From contig NZ_CP025096.1 of NCBI RefSeq assembly GCF_002831565.1, positions 2,023,027-2,087,026 on the forward strand: a stretch of DNA of 64,000 nucleotides, read 5' to 3'. Source of the stretch: Spirosoma pollinicola. GTDB lineage: Bacteria; Bacteroidota; Bacteroidia; Cytophagales; Spirosomataceae. Of this stretch, positions 25,833 to 33,701 are shown piece after piece. Numbering within the stretch: position 1 is the first letter of the stretch; each line of letters begins with the position of its first letter. Under the pieces are notes generated by a model that was not told where the DNA came from, searched no databases, and saw only the letters and a list, made by a program, of their open reading frames with translations. The translations under genes were made by a program, and so were the position numbers.

Positions 25833-27068
25833 ATGGAAGATTACGAAGTTTATACTTTGCCCAACGGAATTCGGATTGCGCACAAACAAATACCGCATAC
25901 GCAGATTGCCCACTGTGGCATTATGCTCGACATTGGTAGCCGCGACGAACAACCGCATCAGCAGGGACTGGCCCATTTCTGGGAACACATGGCATTCAAA
26001 GGTACGGAGAAACGAAAATCCTACCACATAATTACTCGCTTAGAAAACATTGGTGGTGAGCTTAATGCCTACACAACTAAAGAAAAAGTGTGTTTTCATG
26101 CTTCTGTGCTAAATGCTCATTTCGAGAAAGCTACGGAGTTATTGGCAGATATCACCTTTCATTCGATTTTTCCCGAAAAACAAATCGAACGGGAACGTAG
26201 CGTTATCCTCGAGGAAATGGCGATGTACTACGATTCGCCGGAAGATGCGATTCAGGATGATTTTGATGAATTGGTATTTCCGAACCATGCGCTCGGTGGC
26301 AATATTCTCGGCACCATCGAGACGGTGGGATCGTTTACCCGCGAAGATCTTCAGCAATTTATTGCCGAGAACTACGATACAAGCCGAATCGTGTTTGCCT
26401 CGGTGAGTAATCTGTCGTTCAAACAGGTCGTCAAGGTAGCAGAAAAATATTTTCGGGATGTACCAGCGCAGCATTCGGCTCGTGCGCGAAACAAGCCGAC
26501 AAACTACATGCCGCGTCAAACACGGGTAGAACGGCCCATTACGCAGGCGCAGTGCGCTCTTGGCCGACCAGCCTATGGCCTGACCGACCCAAAGCGGCTC
26601 CCGTTTTTTATGCTTGTCAACCTTCTTGGCGGGCCGGGCATGAACTCGCGGCTAAATTTGAACCTGCGCGAAAAGTATGGTCTCGTTTATTCAATTGATG
26701 CCAGTTATACCCCCTATCTGGACACGGGTTTTCTAGGCATCTACTTTGGTACGGACCCTAAAAAGGTAGATAAAGCGCAGGCGCTCATTGTCAAAGAGCT
26801 GAAGCGACTACGCGAACAACCGCTGACAACCCTGCAGTTGCACCAAACAAAAGAGCAATTGATTGGGCAGTTGGCAATGGCCGAAGAAAGCAATAACAGT
26901 TTTATGCTGATGATGGCGAAAAGCTTGCTCGACATTGATCGGGTCGAAGCATTGAACGACATCTTCAGCGATATAAAAGCCGTGACCGCCGAGCAATTGC
27001 AATCGCTCGCTCAGGAGGTTTTTGATGAAGATCAATTCAGCTTCCTGACGTTTGTACCAGAGAAGTAA
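25833..27068 (+). CDS. M16 family zinc metallopeptidase (pitrilysin-like)
   Basis: A 411-residue processing-peptidase-like protease. The inverted zinc motif HxxEH is HFWEH (about residues 48-52, in GLAHFWEHMAFKGTEKR), with the distal Glu in ERSVILEEMAMYYDSPED (about 120-137). Two M16 half domains are present, with GGPGMNSRLNLNLREKYGLVYSI typical of the second. No signal peptide, so probably cytosolic. The MazG-like gene starts 26 bp after its stop and probably shares the transcript. Confidence 0.93.
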   Translation: MEDYEVYTLPNGIRIAHKQIPHTQIAHCGIMLDIGSRDEQPHQQGLAHFWEHMAFKGTEKRKSYHIITRLENIGGELNAYTTKEKVCFHASVLNAHFEKATELLADITFHSIFPEKQIERERSVILEEMAMYYDSPEDAIQDDFDELVFPNHALGGNILGTIETVGSFTREDLQQFIAENYDTSRIVFASVSNLSFKQVVKVAEKYFRDVPAQHSARARNKPTNYMPRQTRVERPITQAQCALGRPAYGLTDPKRLPFFMLVNLLGGPGMNSRLNLNLREKYGLVYSIDASYTPYLDTGFLGIYFGTDPKKVDKAQALIVKELKRLREQPLTTLQLHQTKEQLIGQLAMAEESNNSFMLMMAKSLLDIDRVEALNDIFSDIKAVTAEQLQSLAQEVFDEDQFSFLTFVPEK

Positions 27069-27093
27069 TGTTTTGTCGGGCTGGCGATCCAGC

Positions 27094-27432
27094 ATGCCAA
27101 AAATAATGACTATTAAAGACGCCCAAACTACCGTCGACGACTGGATCAAGACGGTTGGTGTTCGTTACTTCAATGAACTTACCAATATGGCCCAACTGAC
27201 CGAAGAGGTTGGGGAGGTAGCTCGTATCATTGCCCGGCGGTATGGCGAGCAGTCCGAAAAAGAATCCGATAAGAACAAAGACCTTGGCGACGAACTGGCT
27301 GATGTACTCTGGGTAGTCATTTGCCTAGCCAATCAAACCGGCGTCGATCTGACAGAAGCATTCCAGAAGAATCTGGACAAAAAAAACATCCGAGACGCCA
27401 CCCGGCATCTTGACAATGAGAAACTTAAGTAG
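27094..27432 (+). CDS. MazG-like nucleotide pyrophosphohydrolase
   Basis: A 112-residue all-helical protein from 27094 (MPKIMTIKDAQTTVDDWI); 27106 is an alternative start. The dimetal motif is LTEEVGEVARIIARRYGEQS (ExxE) with GDELADVLWVVICLAN (ExxD), the MazG/RS21-C6 signature. Members hydrolyse non-canonical or damaged NTPs. It follows the M16 gene. The stop codon TAG is the foot of a GTAGCGCGG palindrome, so the C-terminus abuts a REP element exactly. Confidence 0.88.
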   Translation: MPKIMTIKDAQTTVDDWIKTVGVRYFNELTNMAQLTEEVGEVARIIARRYGEQSEKESDKNKDLGDELADVLWVVICLANQTGVDLTEAFQKNLDKKNIRDATRHLDNEKLK

Positions 27433-27500
27433 CGCGGACATCCTGTCCGCAATGCTATATGTTAAATTAAATAGCATTGCGGACAGGATGTCCGCGCTAC
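27429..27500. repeat. REP-type palindrome pair, copy D
   Basis: Perfect 30-bp arms (27429-27458 and 27471-27500) with a 12-base loop: GTAGCGCGGACATCCTGTCC plus GCAATGCTAT. The distal part (AATGCTAT/ATAGCATT) differs from copy A but stays fully paired. The foot is GTAG on both strands. Confidence 0.92.
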
Positions 27501-27502
27501 AC

Positions 27503-27539
27503 AAAAAAATCCCCGCTGGAGGCCAGCAGGGATTTTTTT
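27503..27539. terminator. Bidirectional intrinsic terminator
   Basis: AAAAAAATCCCCGCTGG (27503-27519) pairs with CCAGCAGGGATTTTTTT (27523-27539) around an AGG loop, with A and T tracts on either side. It separates the MazG-like gene from the convergent hydroxylase gene, right after REP copy D. Confidence 0.9.
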
Positions 27540-27558
27540 GTTTTAATGCAGGCGAACT

Positions 27559-28206
27559 CTATTTCTGAAACGATCCAAAAATATAGTCCCAGAACGGCGA
27601 CGATACACCGTAATTACTTTCGGGATTTTTGTAGTGGTGAACGCTATGGTTTATCCACAAAACCTTGAAGAAATTCTTGGGTGGCGCATACGCATGAACA
27701 ATGAAATGCACAGCTAAATAGCCGGAATAACCGACCAGAAATCCGGGGAAGAACGCATAAGCCGCTTCGCCCATGACCAGAAAGAATAACCCAAAAAACG
27801 CACCTGCCACAAATATCGCCAGTGCCGGAGGCATTGCCAGCCGAGTCTTGTCTTTCGGATATTCGTGGTGAATACCGTGGAAGGTGTACTGGATTTTAGC
27901 GCGTTGGGGCGTCGATGGAGTTAAGTGGTACAGATATCGATGCAATACGTATTCAAACAGCGAGAACACCAATAAGCCCGTTACAAATAGCGTTGCGATG
28001 GTACTGGTACCCATATCGGTGTATGTGAACGCGTACCAACCTAAAAATACCGATAAAACAAGCCACATAGAAATGGGCACCATAATGTGTGTCCGCGAGA
28101 GGGCTTCCAGAATCGGGTTATCAAATAGCTTTTTACTACCGCTATTTTTAGGCCGGGTTTTACCGTGACCGGCCATAGTATGGAGCTTTTCAGTAGTTGA
28201 TTCCAT
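27559..28206 (-). CDS. Sterol desaturase/fatty acid hydroxylase superfamily protein
   Basis: A 215-residue membrane di-iron enzyme. Four hydrophobic helices are visible (VPISMWLVLSVFLGWYAF, IATLFVTGLLVFSLFEYVLH, ALAIFVAGAFFGLFFLVMG, FLVGYSGYLAVHFIV). The histidine clusters are present: FEYVLHRYLYH (HxxxH-like), HGIHHEYP (HxxHH), HFIVHAYAPP and NHSVHHYKNPESNYG (HxxHH). It hydroxylates or desaturates a lipid such as a fatty acid or carotenoid; the substrate is unknown. The N-terminal 30 residues are polar and variable. Divergent neighbours are absent; NDH-2 lies upstream. Confidence 0.88.
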   Translation of the reverse strand: MESTTEKLHTMAGHGKTRPKNSGSKKLFDNPILEALSRTHIMVPISMWLVLSVFLGWYAFTYTDMGTSTIATLFVTGLLVFSLFEYVLHRYLYHLTPSTPQRAKIQYTFHGIHHEYPKDKTRLAMPPALAIFVAGAFFGLFFLVMGEAAYAFFPGFLVGYSGYLAVHFIVHAYAPPKNFFKVLWINHSVHHYKNPESNYGVSSPFWDYIFGSFQK

Positions 28207-28301
28207 AGAGAAAGATCATTAACAAAGAGTATTACAGGCACAAAATTAAAACGAAATCAAATTAATTAGTCTAGATAGTAAACTAAATTTACTATCTGAG
28301 C

Positions 28302-29639
28302 TTATGTTTTACTAACCTCCAGCTGATCGGATAGTTTTTCCTGCATGGCAGCCATATTGCCTTTAGGCATTTTCTGACGAATAATTAACCGAAGGGAATT
28401 ATTGTAAGTCAGATAGTTAAACATCCAGTTCAGAAAAATAGCCAGACGATTTTTAACGCCAACGATGGACATCAGGTGAACAAATAACCACGTTATCCAG
28501 GCAAAAAATCCCTGAAACTTCAAAAATGGCAAATCGACGACAGCTAATCCACGACCAATGGTAGCCATTGTGCCCAAATCACGATAGGTGAATACGACAG
28601 GTTGTTCATTACGCTCCCATCGAATCATATTTTTCGCCAAATGCCGACCTTGCTGAATTGCGGGTTGCGCTATCTGCGGATGACCATTGGGCCATTTCTC
28701 TTCGGTCATCAGGGCTACGTCGCCAATGGCAAATACATCCGTGAAACCCTGTACTTTACTGTACTGATCGACTAGCACGCGACCACCCCGGCCAATTACT
28801 TCTGGTGGCAAACCGGCCAACGGGTTAGCTTTAACGCCAGCCGCCCAAATAAGGTTATTGGTGCGAAGCGTGGAGCCATCGTTCATCGTTACCGTACGAC
28901 CGTCAAAATCCTTCACACGCGTGTTGAGCCGCACATGCACCCCTAACTTCTGCAAATAAGCGAGCGAATGTTCCTGCGACTGTACCGACATAGGTCCCAG
29001 TAATTCGGCTCCCGATTCGATAAGGAAAATATCCATCATCTTGAAATCCAGCTCCGGATAATCTTTGGGCAACACCGTTTTTCGCATTTCGGCCAGTGTA
29101 CCGCAAAGCTCCACACCCGTTGGTCCACCGCCTACCACCACCACATCCATTAAGCCTTCCCGTTCGTCGAGCGTTTCCACACTCAGCGCATCCTCAAAAT
29201 TTTGAAGCATCCGGTTTCGCAAGGCAATAGCCTCGGCTACCGATTTCATCGGCAACGCTTTTTCGATAATGTTTTGCTGATTAAAATAATTTGTATCAGC
29301 CCCCGTCGCCATCACCAGGTAATCGTATGTAATTGGCCCTAATTCGGTATCAACTGTTTTATCATCCGGACGAATACCAGTTACGTTGGTTACCCGAATA
29401 TGCACATTCTTGCAATCACCAAACACGGCCCGTAACGGAAACAAAATCGAATTTGCCTCTAACCCGGCTGTGGCCACCTGATAATAGAGCGGTTGGAACT
29501 CATGGTAGTTCTGTTTGTTGATCAGCACTACCTGAAACTCTTTCCGATGCGACAGATGGCGAGCCAGCTTCAGGCCACCAAAACCAGCACCAACAACAAC
29601 GACGCGTCTGCGATCCGTTTGAGGTATGTTTGGGTTCAT
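28302..29639 (-). CDS. Type II NADH:quinone oxidoreductase-like flavoprotein
   Basis: A 445-residue membrane-associated enzyme moving electrons from NADH to quinone without proton pumping. FAD motif VVVVGAGFGGLKLARHL (about 13-29), NAD motif VVVVGGGPTGVELCGTLAEM (about 168-187), the second FAD motif FTDVFAIGDVALM and the C-terminal amphipathic/hydrophobic region (FFAWITWLFVHLMSIVG, NRLAIFLNWMFNYLTY) fit NDH-2. Length is normal. It is upstream of the hydroxylase gene, 95 bp apart, and could be co-transcribed. Confidence 0.92.
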   Translation of the reverse strand: MNPNIPQTDRRRVVVVGAGFGGLKLARHLSHRKEFQVVLINKQNYHEFQPLYYQVATAGLEANSILFPLRAVFGDCKNVHIRVTNVTGIRPDDKTVDTELGPITYDYLVMATGADTNYFNQQNIIEKALPMKSVAEAIALRNRMLQNFEDALSVETLDEREGLMDVVVVGGGPTGVELCGTLAEMRKTVLPKDYPELDFKMMDIFLIESGAELLGPMSVQSQEHSLAYLQKLGVHVRLNTRVKDFDGRTVTMNDGSTLRTNNLIWAAGVKANPLAGLPPEVIGRGGRVLVDQYSKVQGFTDVFAIGDVALMTEEKWPNGHPQIAQPAIQQGRHLAKNMIRWERNEQPVVFTYRDLGTMATIGRGLAVVDLPFLKFQGFFAWITWLFVHLMSIVGVKNRLAIFLNWMFNYLTYNNSLRLIIRQKMPKGNMAAMQEKLSDQLEVSKT

Positions 29640-29789
29640 TCAAATTTGCGGTTTACACCGGGCCGTCGAAAATAGGCCGCTGTCGTGCGGTTTGCATTTA
29701 AGGTTCTGAACCGATGGCAAGATTCGCTAAAAATTGACCACCGGTAACTGACCATTGTAACGTCAAAGATTGATATTTGTTAGGCTCAC

Positions 29790-30929
29790 TTACAACGCTA
29801 AAGGCTGGACAGCTTGCAGCACGCGTTCATAGTGGGCCTCATAAAGCGGCAAAATCTGCGAAATCTCGAATTCCTTTGCACGTGCCAACGCGTTTTCTTT
29901 GAAGGTTGGCAGATGGTCATCATCCAGGATGTAGAGCGCATTTTTAACCATGTCGGCCACATCACCCAGGTTGCTGAGGAAGCCCGTAACACCCTGTACG
30001 TTCAGTTCAGGCAAGCCGCCTACATTGGTCGTAATGAGCGGGACTTCGCAGGCGAGTGCTTCCAGACCGGCCAGACCAAAGCTCTCATTTTCAGATGGCA
30101 TCAGAAACAGGTCGGCCACAGACAGCACCTCTTCAACGGCATCGAGTTTTCCCAGAAAACGAACCTGATCATAGATGCCCAGATCACGCACAAGCCGCTC
30201 AATTCGGGCGCGTTCGGGGCCATCGCCTACCAATAGAAGTTTGGCGGGTGTTTGCTGCTGAACGTGGTAAAAGATCATTACGGCATCGTCGATACGTTTG
30301 ACCCGACGAAAGTTTGACGTGTGCACAATCAGTTTTTCGCCGTTGGGACAGATCGCTTTTTTAAAATGTTCTTTTTGCTGGCGCTTAAACCGACTCAAGT
30401 CAATGAAATTGGGGATAACCTCAATTTCACGATGAACGTTGAAATGCTTGTACGTATCCTGCCGCAAATTTTCTGACACTGCCGTTACGCCATCCGACTC
30501 GTTGATACTGAATGTTACCACAGGCGCGTATGATTCATCTTTACCAACCAGTGTAATATCGGTACCGTGGAGTGTTGTCACAACGGGTACGTTGCGTCCC
30601 TGCGACCGTAAAATCATTTTAGCCATATAAGCAGCCGACGCATGCGGAATAGCGTAGTGAACGTGCAGTAAATCAACGTTTTCGTTCGTTACTACATTAA
30701 CCATAGCACTTGCCAGCGCCGACTCATAAGGCGCGTACTGAAAGAGTGGATAGGCGGGTATATTTACTTCGTGGTAGAAGACATTTTCGTTAAAAAAATC
30801 AAGCCGCGGTGGTTGCTGGTAGGTAATAAAATGAATCTGGTGGCCTTTTTTGGCCAATCCTTTGCCAAGTTCGGTGGCGACAACACCACTGCCACCAAAG
30901 GTTGGGTAACACACAATGCCAATTTTCAT
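29790..30929 (-). CDS. bshA: N-acetyl-alpha-D-glucosaminyl L-malate synthase
   Basis: First step of bacillithiol synthesis: joins GlcNAc from UDP-GlcNAc to L-malate. The 379-residue GT4 enzyme starts at 30929 (MKIGIVCYPTFGGSGVVATE), the classic BshA opening, with HFITYQQPPRLD, HVHYAIPHASAAYMAK, VTTLHGTDITLVGKDESY, VIPNFIDLSRF and the donor-site SENESFGLAGLEALACEVP. The open frame to 31247 is out of family and overlaps the divergent prenyltransferase gene, so I reject the extension. bshB and bshC are not in the window. Confidence 0.93.
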   Translation of the reverse strand: MKIGIVCYPTFGGSGVVATELGKGLAKKGHQIHFITYQQPPRLDFFNENVFYHEVNIPAYPLFQYAPYESALASAMVNVVTNENVDLLHVHYAIPHASAAYMAKMILRSQGRNVPVVTTLHGTDITLVGKDESYAPVVTFSINESDGVTAVSENLRQDTYKHFNVHREIEVIPNFIDLSRFKRQQKEHFKKAICPNGEKLIVHTSNFRRVKRIDDAVMIFYHVQQQTPAKLLLVGDGPERARIERLVRDLGIYDQVRFLGKLDAVEEVLSVADLFLMPSENESFGLAGLEALACEVPLITTNVGGLPELNVQGVTGFLSNLGDVADMVKNALYILDDDHLPTFKENALARAKEFEISQILPLYEAHYERVLQAVQPLAL

Positions 30930-31107
30930 GCGTGATAGAACGAGTTTGTCTTTCAACAACAAACGGGAGTAAAAAGAATCCCTAACAATAGAAGAAAGGG
31001 ACAAGAGGCAAGATGAACTACTTTTTTGTTGTTTCTTTGCGTGTTGGCCGTCATTAGGCCATGCTCCTCCTGCTTCCCATAAGTTTGGTTTCATAAAAAC
31101 AATTGTC

Positions 31108-31983
31108 ATGGTTGCGCGGCAGTCCATTCCTTTCTCGGCGTTCACACTCGGCTTTCTGCGGCTTATACGGGTGCAAAACCTGTTGATTGTTGTCTTGACG
31201 CAGTTTCTGGCACGGCTGTTTCTGATTGGTCCAAAATCTGAAATCATTCAATCCCTCACCGATCCTAAACTCTGGATTCTGGCGGTATCGACAAGTTGTA
31301 TTGCAGCCGCCGGATACATTATCAATGACTATTTTGACATTAAGATCGACCTGATCAATAAACCTCAACGGGTTGTTATCGGACGCTATCTTAAACGTCG
31401 TGTAGCCATGGGCGTGCATCAGATTCTCAATGTAATCGGGTGTTTACTTGGCCTTTACCTGAGCCGATGGGTTTTTGTGGTGGATGTACTATCGGTATCC
31501 TTATTGTGGTTTTATTCGGCACAATTCAAACGCCAACCGCTTATCGGCAATGTGGTTATCTCGCTCTTAACCGCTTTTTCGTTGATTGTGATGGCCGTTT
31601 TTTATCGCCAGAACACCGCAATAATCCTTATCTACGCCTTATTTTCGTTTGGCATTTCGCTGATTCGGGAGATCATCAAAGATATGCAGGATATTCGGGG
31701 AGACGCTCGTTTTGGTTGCCGGACATTGCCCATTGTGTGGGGCCTCCGCCGAACAAAATACCTGCTTTATGTACTAATCGGGGCGTTTCTTATCAGCCTC
31801 TTTCTTATTGCCAACTCGTTACAGAACGTTCGGCTCGCCTTTATTTTCGGGTTATTACTCTTTCCTATTGCCTGGCTCATTTACCGGCTCATCATTGCCG
31901 ACACCCGACGCGATTTCGGTTACCTCAGCAATCTCTGCAAACTGATTATGCTCATGGGTATCGTGAGTATGATATGGGCTTAG
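31108..31983 (+). CDS. UbiA-family prenyltransferase
   Basis: A 291-residue integral membrane enzyme with about nine helices. The first Asp-rich motif is NDYFDIKIDLINKPQR (N73, D77, D81) and the second is DMQDIRGDARFGCRTLPIVWG (about 191-211), both needed for Mg-prenyl diphosphate binding. Among UbiA proteins this sequence is closest to the geranylgeranylglycerol-phosphate geranylgeranyltransferase-like group of Bacteroidota; the real substrate is unproven. Divergent from bshA with about 180 bp between them. Confidence 0.85.
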   Translation: MVARQSIPFSAFTLGFLRLIRVQNLLIVVLTQFLARLFLIGPKSEIIQSLTDPKLWILAVSTSCIAAAGYIINDYFDIKIDLINKPQRVVIGRYLKRRVAMGVHQILNVIGCLLGLYLSRWVFVVDVLSVSLLWFYSAQFKRQPLIGNVVISLLTAFSLIVMAVFYRQNTAIILIYALFSFGISLIREIIKDMQDIRGDARFGCRTLPIVWGLRRTKYLLYVLIGAFLISLFLIANSLQNVRLAFIFGLLLFPIAWLIYRLIIADTRRDFGYLSNLCKLIMLMGIVSMIWA

Positions 31984-31986
31984 AAA

Positions 31987-32061
31987 GATGTAAGATATAG
32001 GATGCATTATCTATCAGGAAGTTGCCGCTAAAGCAATACATCCTACATCTAATATTTTCTT
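31987..32061. repeat. Weak GATGTA-type inverted repeat
   Basis: GATGTAAGATATAGGATGCA (31987-32006) is opposed by an imperfect complement within CAATACATCCTACATCTAAT (32035-32054). It lies after the prenyltransferase stop and may be its terminator. Confidence 0.35.
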
Positions 32062-32067
32062 TACGCA

Positions 32068-32085
32068 ACTTTGTTGCAACAAAGT
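32068..32085. promoter_or_regulatory. Candidate operator, perfect 18-bp palindrome
   Basis: ACTTTGTTGCAACAAAGT is a perfect palindrome 52 bp before the merC start codon and just upstream of a TACATTTG -7 box. A second symmetric site, GCAACTTTGTTGC (32066-32078), overlaps it. The position suits a metal-responsive (Fur/Zur-type) repressor, which is an inference. Confidence 0.5.
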
Positions 32086-32099
32086 CAGTTAAAAGGAAG

Positions 32100-32107
32100 T
32101 ACATTTG
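32100..32107 (+). promoter_or_regulatory. -7 box TACATTTG of merC
   Basis: Exact match to TAnnTTTG, 30 bases before the start codon at 32137. The palindrome at 32068-32085 overlaps the -33 region. Confidence 0.5.
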
Positions 32108-32136
32108 CCCAAAGCATCGTATTTTTGTGCGTGCTC

Positions 32137-32517
32137 ATGAAAACAGATATTTTCTCCCGCAAGGCTGATTACATAGGTATCACAGGCTCCGTGCTGTGCA
32201 TTATTCACTGCCTTATTACGCCTGTGCTGCTACTAACGAGTTCTGTATTTCAGAATTCAGCTTTGCGTGTTGGGTACCTTAGTCTGGATTATGTTTTTAT
32301 TGGGGTAAATATCGTAGCCGTTTATTTTGCCACTCGACATTACGCGCCCCACATTATTAAACGGAGCCTCTGGGGATTTCTGGGCCTGTTTTCCATTTCG
32401 CTCCTGCTAGAGGATGCGTCTCCTGTTTTCCAATATATCGCATACGCTGCATCGGCTGGTTTGGTGATTACCCACTTGCTTAATATCCGGCAGCATAAGG
32501 TTAGTCATACGCATTAG
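32137..32517 (+). CDS. MerC domain membrane protein
   Basis: A 126-residue protein from 32137 (MKTDIFSRKADYIGITGS). It has the MerC pattern: a first helix with a paired cysteine VLCIIHCLITPVLLL (Cys-x4-His-Cys, Cys22 and Cys26 or nearby), then three more helices (VFIGVNIVAVYFA, WGFLGLFSISLLLE, YAASAGLVITHLL) and a His-containing tail (HKVSHTH). MerC carries mercuric ions in Tn21, but in Bacteroidota the gene is often under zinc/Fur-type control and is more likely linked to another metal. The stop overlaps by four bases the convergent peroxidase gene. Confidence 0.85.
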   Translation: MKTDIFSRKADYIGITGSVLCIIHCLITPVLLLTSSVFQNSALRVGYLSLDYVFIGVNIVAVYFATRHYAPHIIKRSLWGFLGLFSISLLLEDASPVFQYIAYAASAGLVITHLLNIRQHKVSHTH

Positions 32518-33701
32518 TTTGCGCTGAATGACCTATTGCTAATAAACGCATCGTCAGTCAAGGTTTTCAGGAAGGCGATGACCTGCTTCTTTTCGGTGTC
32601 GGTCAGGGCAATGCCGAGTTGCCCGTTAACTTTCAGAGCGGGGTCTAGTGTAGGGCTATCTTTTACGCCACTGGTGTAGTGGTTGAGTACCTGGTCTAGT
32701 GTGGCAAATCGGCCATCATGCATATACGGAAACGTTTTCTCCACATTTCGAAGACTGGGTACCCTGAATTTTAATCGGTCTGATTCATTCAAGGTGATGG
32801 CGTGGCGGCCCTGGTCATTAATTGCACCTACAGACAAGCCATTATTACGATAACTCCGGTCTGTAAATAAATCGGTCGCATGACAGGTCGTGCATTTCTG
32901 CTGAAACACCGTTAGTCCGGCCAGTTCGTCCGGGCTTAAATCGCCCCCGGCCTCTTTCCGTACGTATTTGTCATACCGCGAATCGGCGGAAACTAGCGTC
33001 AATAAAAATTGCGAAATAGCTTTCAGAAACCGGGCAGTCGTAACGGTATCGGAACCGAATGCCGCGTTGAACAGAGCCGGATATTTAGGGTTTTTCTGAA
33101 CCCGGTTCAGGGCTTCCGAAAATTTCAAATCCATCTCAACCGCATTTTGAATGGGCGATATGGGCAGTTCGTCCAAGCTAGTCACGCCCCCATCCCAGAA
33201 AAATTCGCGTCCCCAGGCCAGATTTTCCAAACCGGGCACATTGCGCGTTCCGAACTTGCCCCCAATGCCGTGGCTTAACGGATGATCGGAATGGCCAAAC
33301 CCAGCAAACTGCTGGTGGCAAAATCCGCAGCTGATGCTCGTATCGCGGGATAACAGCGGATCGTAAAACAACGTCTTGCCTAACGCCACTCCCTCGACCG
33401 TCAGCGGATTTTTGGTCAGGTCATAGGCCATCTCTGGGAAGTTCGCGGGTTTCCGAAGTGTAACGGGCGTCGTTTGGTAGGTAATCCCGCCACCGGGCGT
33501 TACGGGAGTAGGATCGACACTTTTGCCAGATTGGCAGGCAACTGCTACCGCAAACAGGAGTACACTTAAGCCCAACCCTACCCGTGTTGTAAGGCTGATA
33601 GCAGGCGGATATGTTAAACGCCATATCTCCAAGACATGGCGTTTAACATATCCGCCTGCTATCAGCCGCCACCAGGTCAATATGGTATTTTTAAGCCTCA
33701 T
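32514..33701 (-). CDS. Di-heme cytochrome c peroxidase, MbnH-like
   Basis: A 395-residue exported di-heme protein of the CcpA/MauG family. Two heme c sites are visible: CGFCH (125-129) and CTTCH (270-274), with FGTRNVPGLEN and PYMHDGRFATLDQVLNHY late in the protein. A lipobox AVAVAC (Cys56) makes it a lipoprotein. The ATG overlaps the stop of the MbnP-like gene (ATGA), so the start is fixed by translational coupling. MbnH oxidises a Trp of MbnP to kynurenine; the gene pair suggests that role. Residues 12-36 are encoded by an inserted 75-bp palindrome, so the signal peptide has an unusual extra 25 residues. Confidence 0.9.
   Translation of the reverse strand: MRLKNTILTWWRLIAGGYVKRHVLEIWRLTYPPAISLTTRVGLGLSVLLFAVAVACQSGKSVDPTPVTPGGGITYQTTPVTLRKPANFPEMAYDLTKNPLTVEGVALGKTLFYDPLLSRDTSISCGFCHQQFAGFGHSDHPLSHGIGGKFGTRNVPGLENLAWGREFFWDGGVTSLDELPISPIQNAVEMDLKFSEALNRVQKNPKYPALFNAAFGSDTVTTARFLKAISQFLLTLVSADSRYDKYVRKEAGGDLSPDELAGLTVFQQKCTTCHATDLFTDRSYRNNGLSVGAINDQGRHAITLNESDRLKFRVPSLRNVEKTFPYMHDGRFATLDQVLNHYTSGVKDSPTLDPALKVNGQLGIALTDTEKKQVIAFLKTLTDDAFISNRSFSAN
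33593..33667. repeat. 75-bp palindrome inside the peroxidase signal peptide
   Basis: Two 36-base arms (33593-33628 and 33632-33667) with one mismatch and a 3-base loop. The element begins GGCTGATAGCAGGCGGATAT. It is exactly 25 codons long and keeps the reading frame. No second copy is visible in the window. Confidence 0.9.

Noticed and set aside
30930..31247. 106-codon N-terminal extension of bshA
   Set aside because: BshA starts at MKIGIVCYPTFGGSG; the extension overlaps the divergent prenyltransferase gene and has no similarity to the family.
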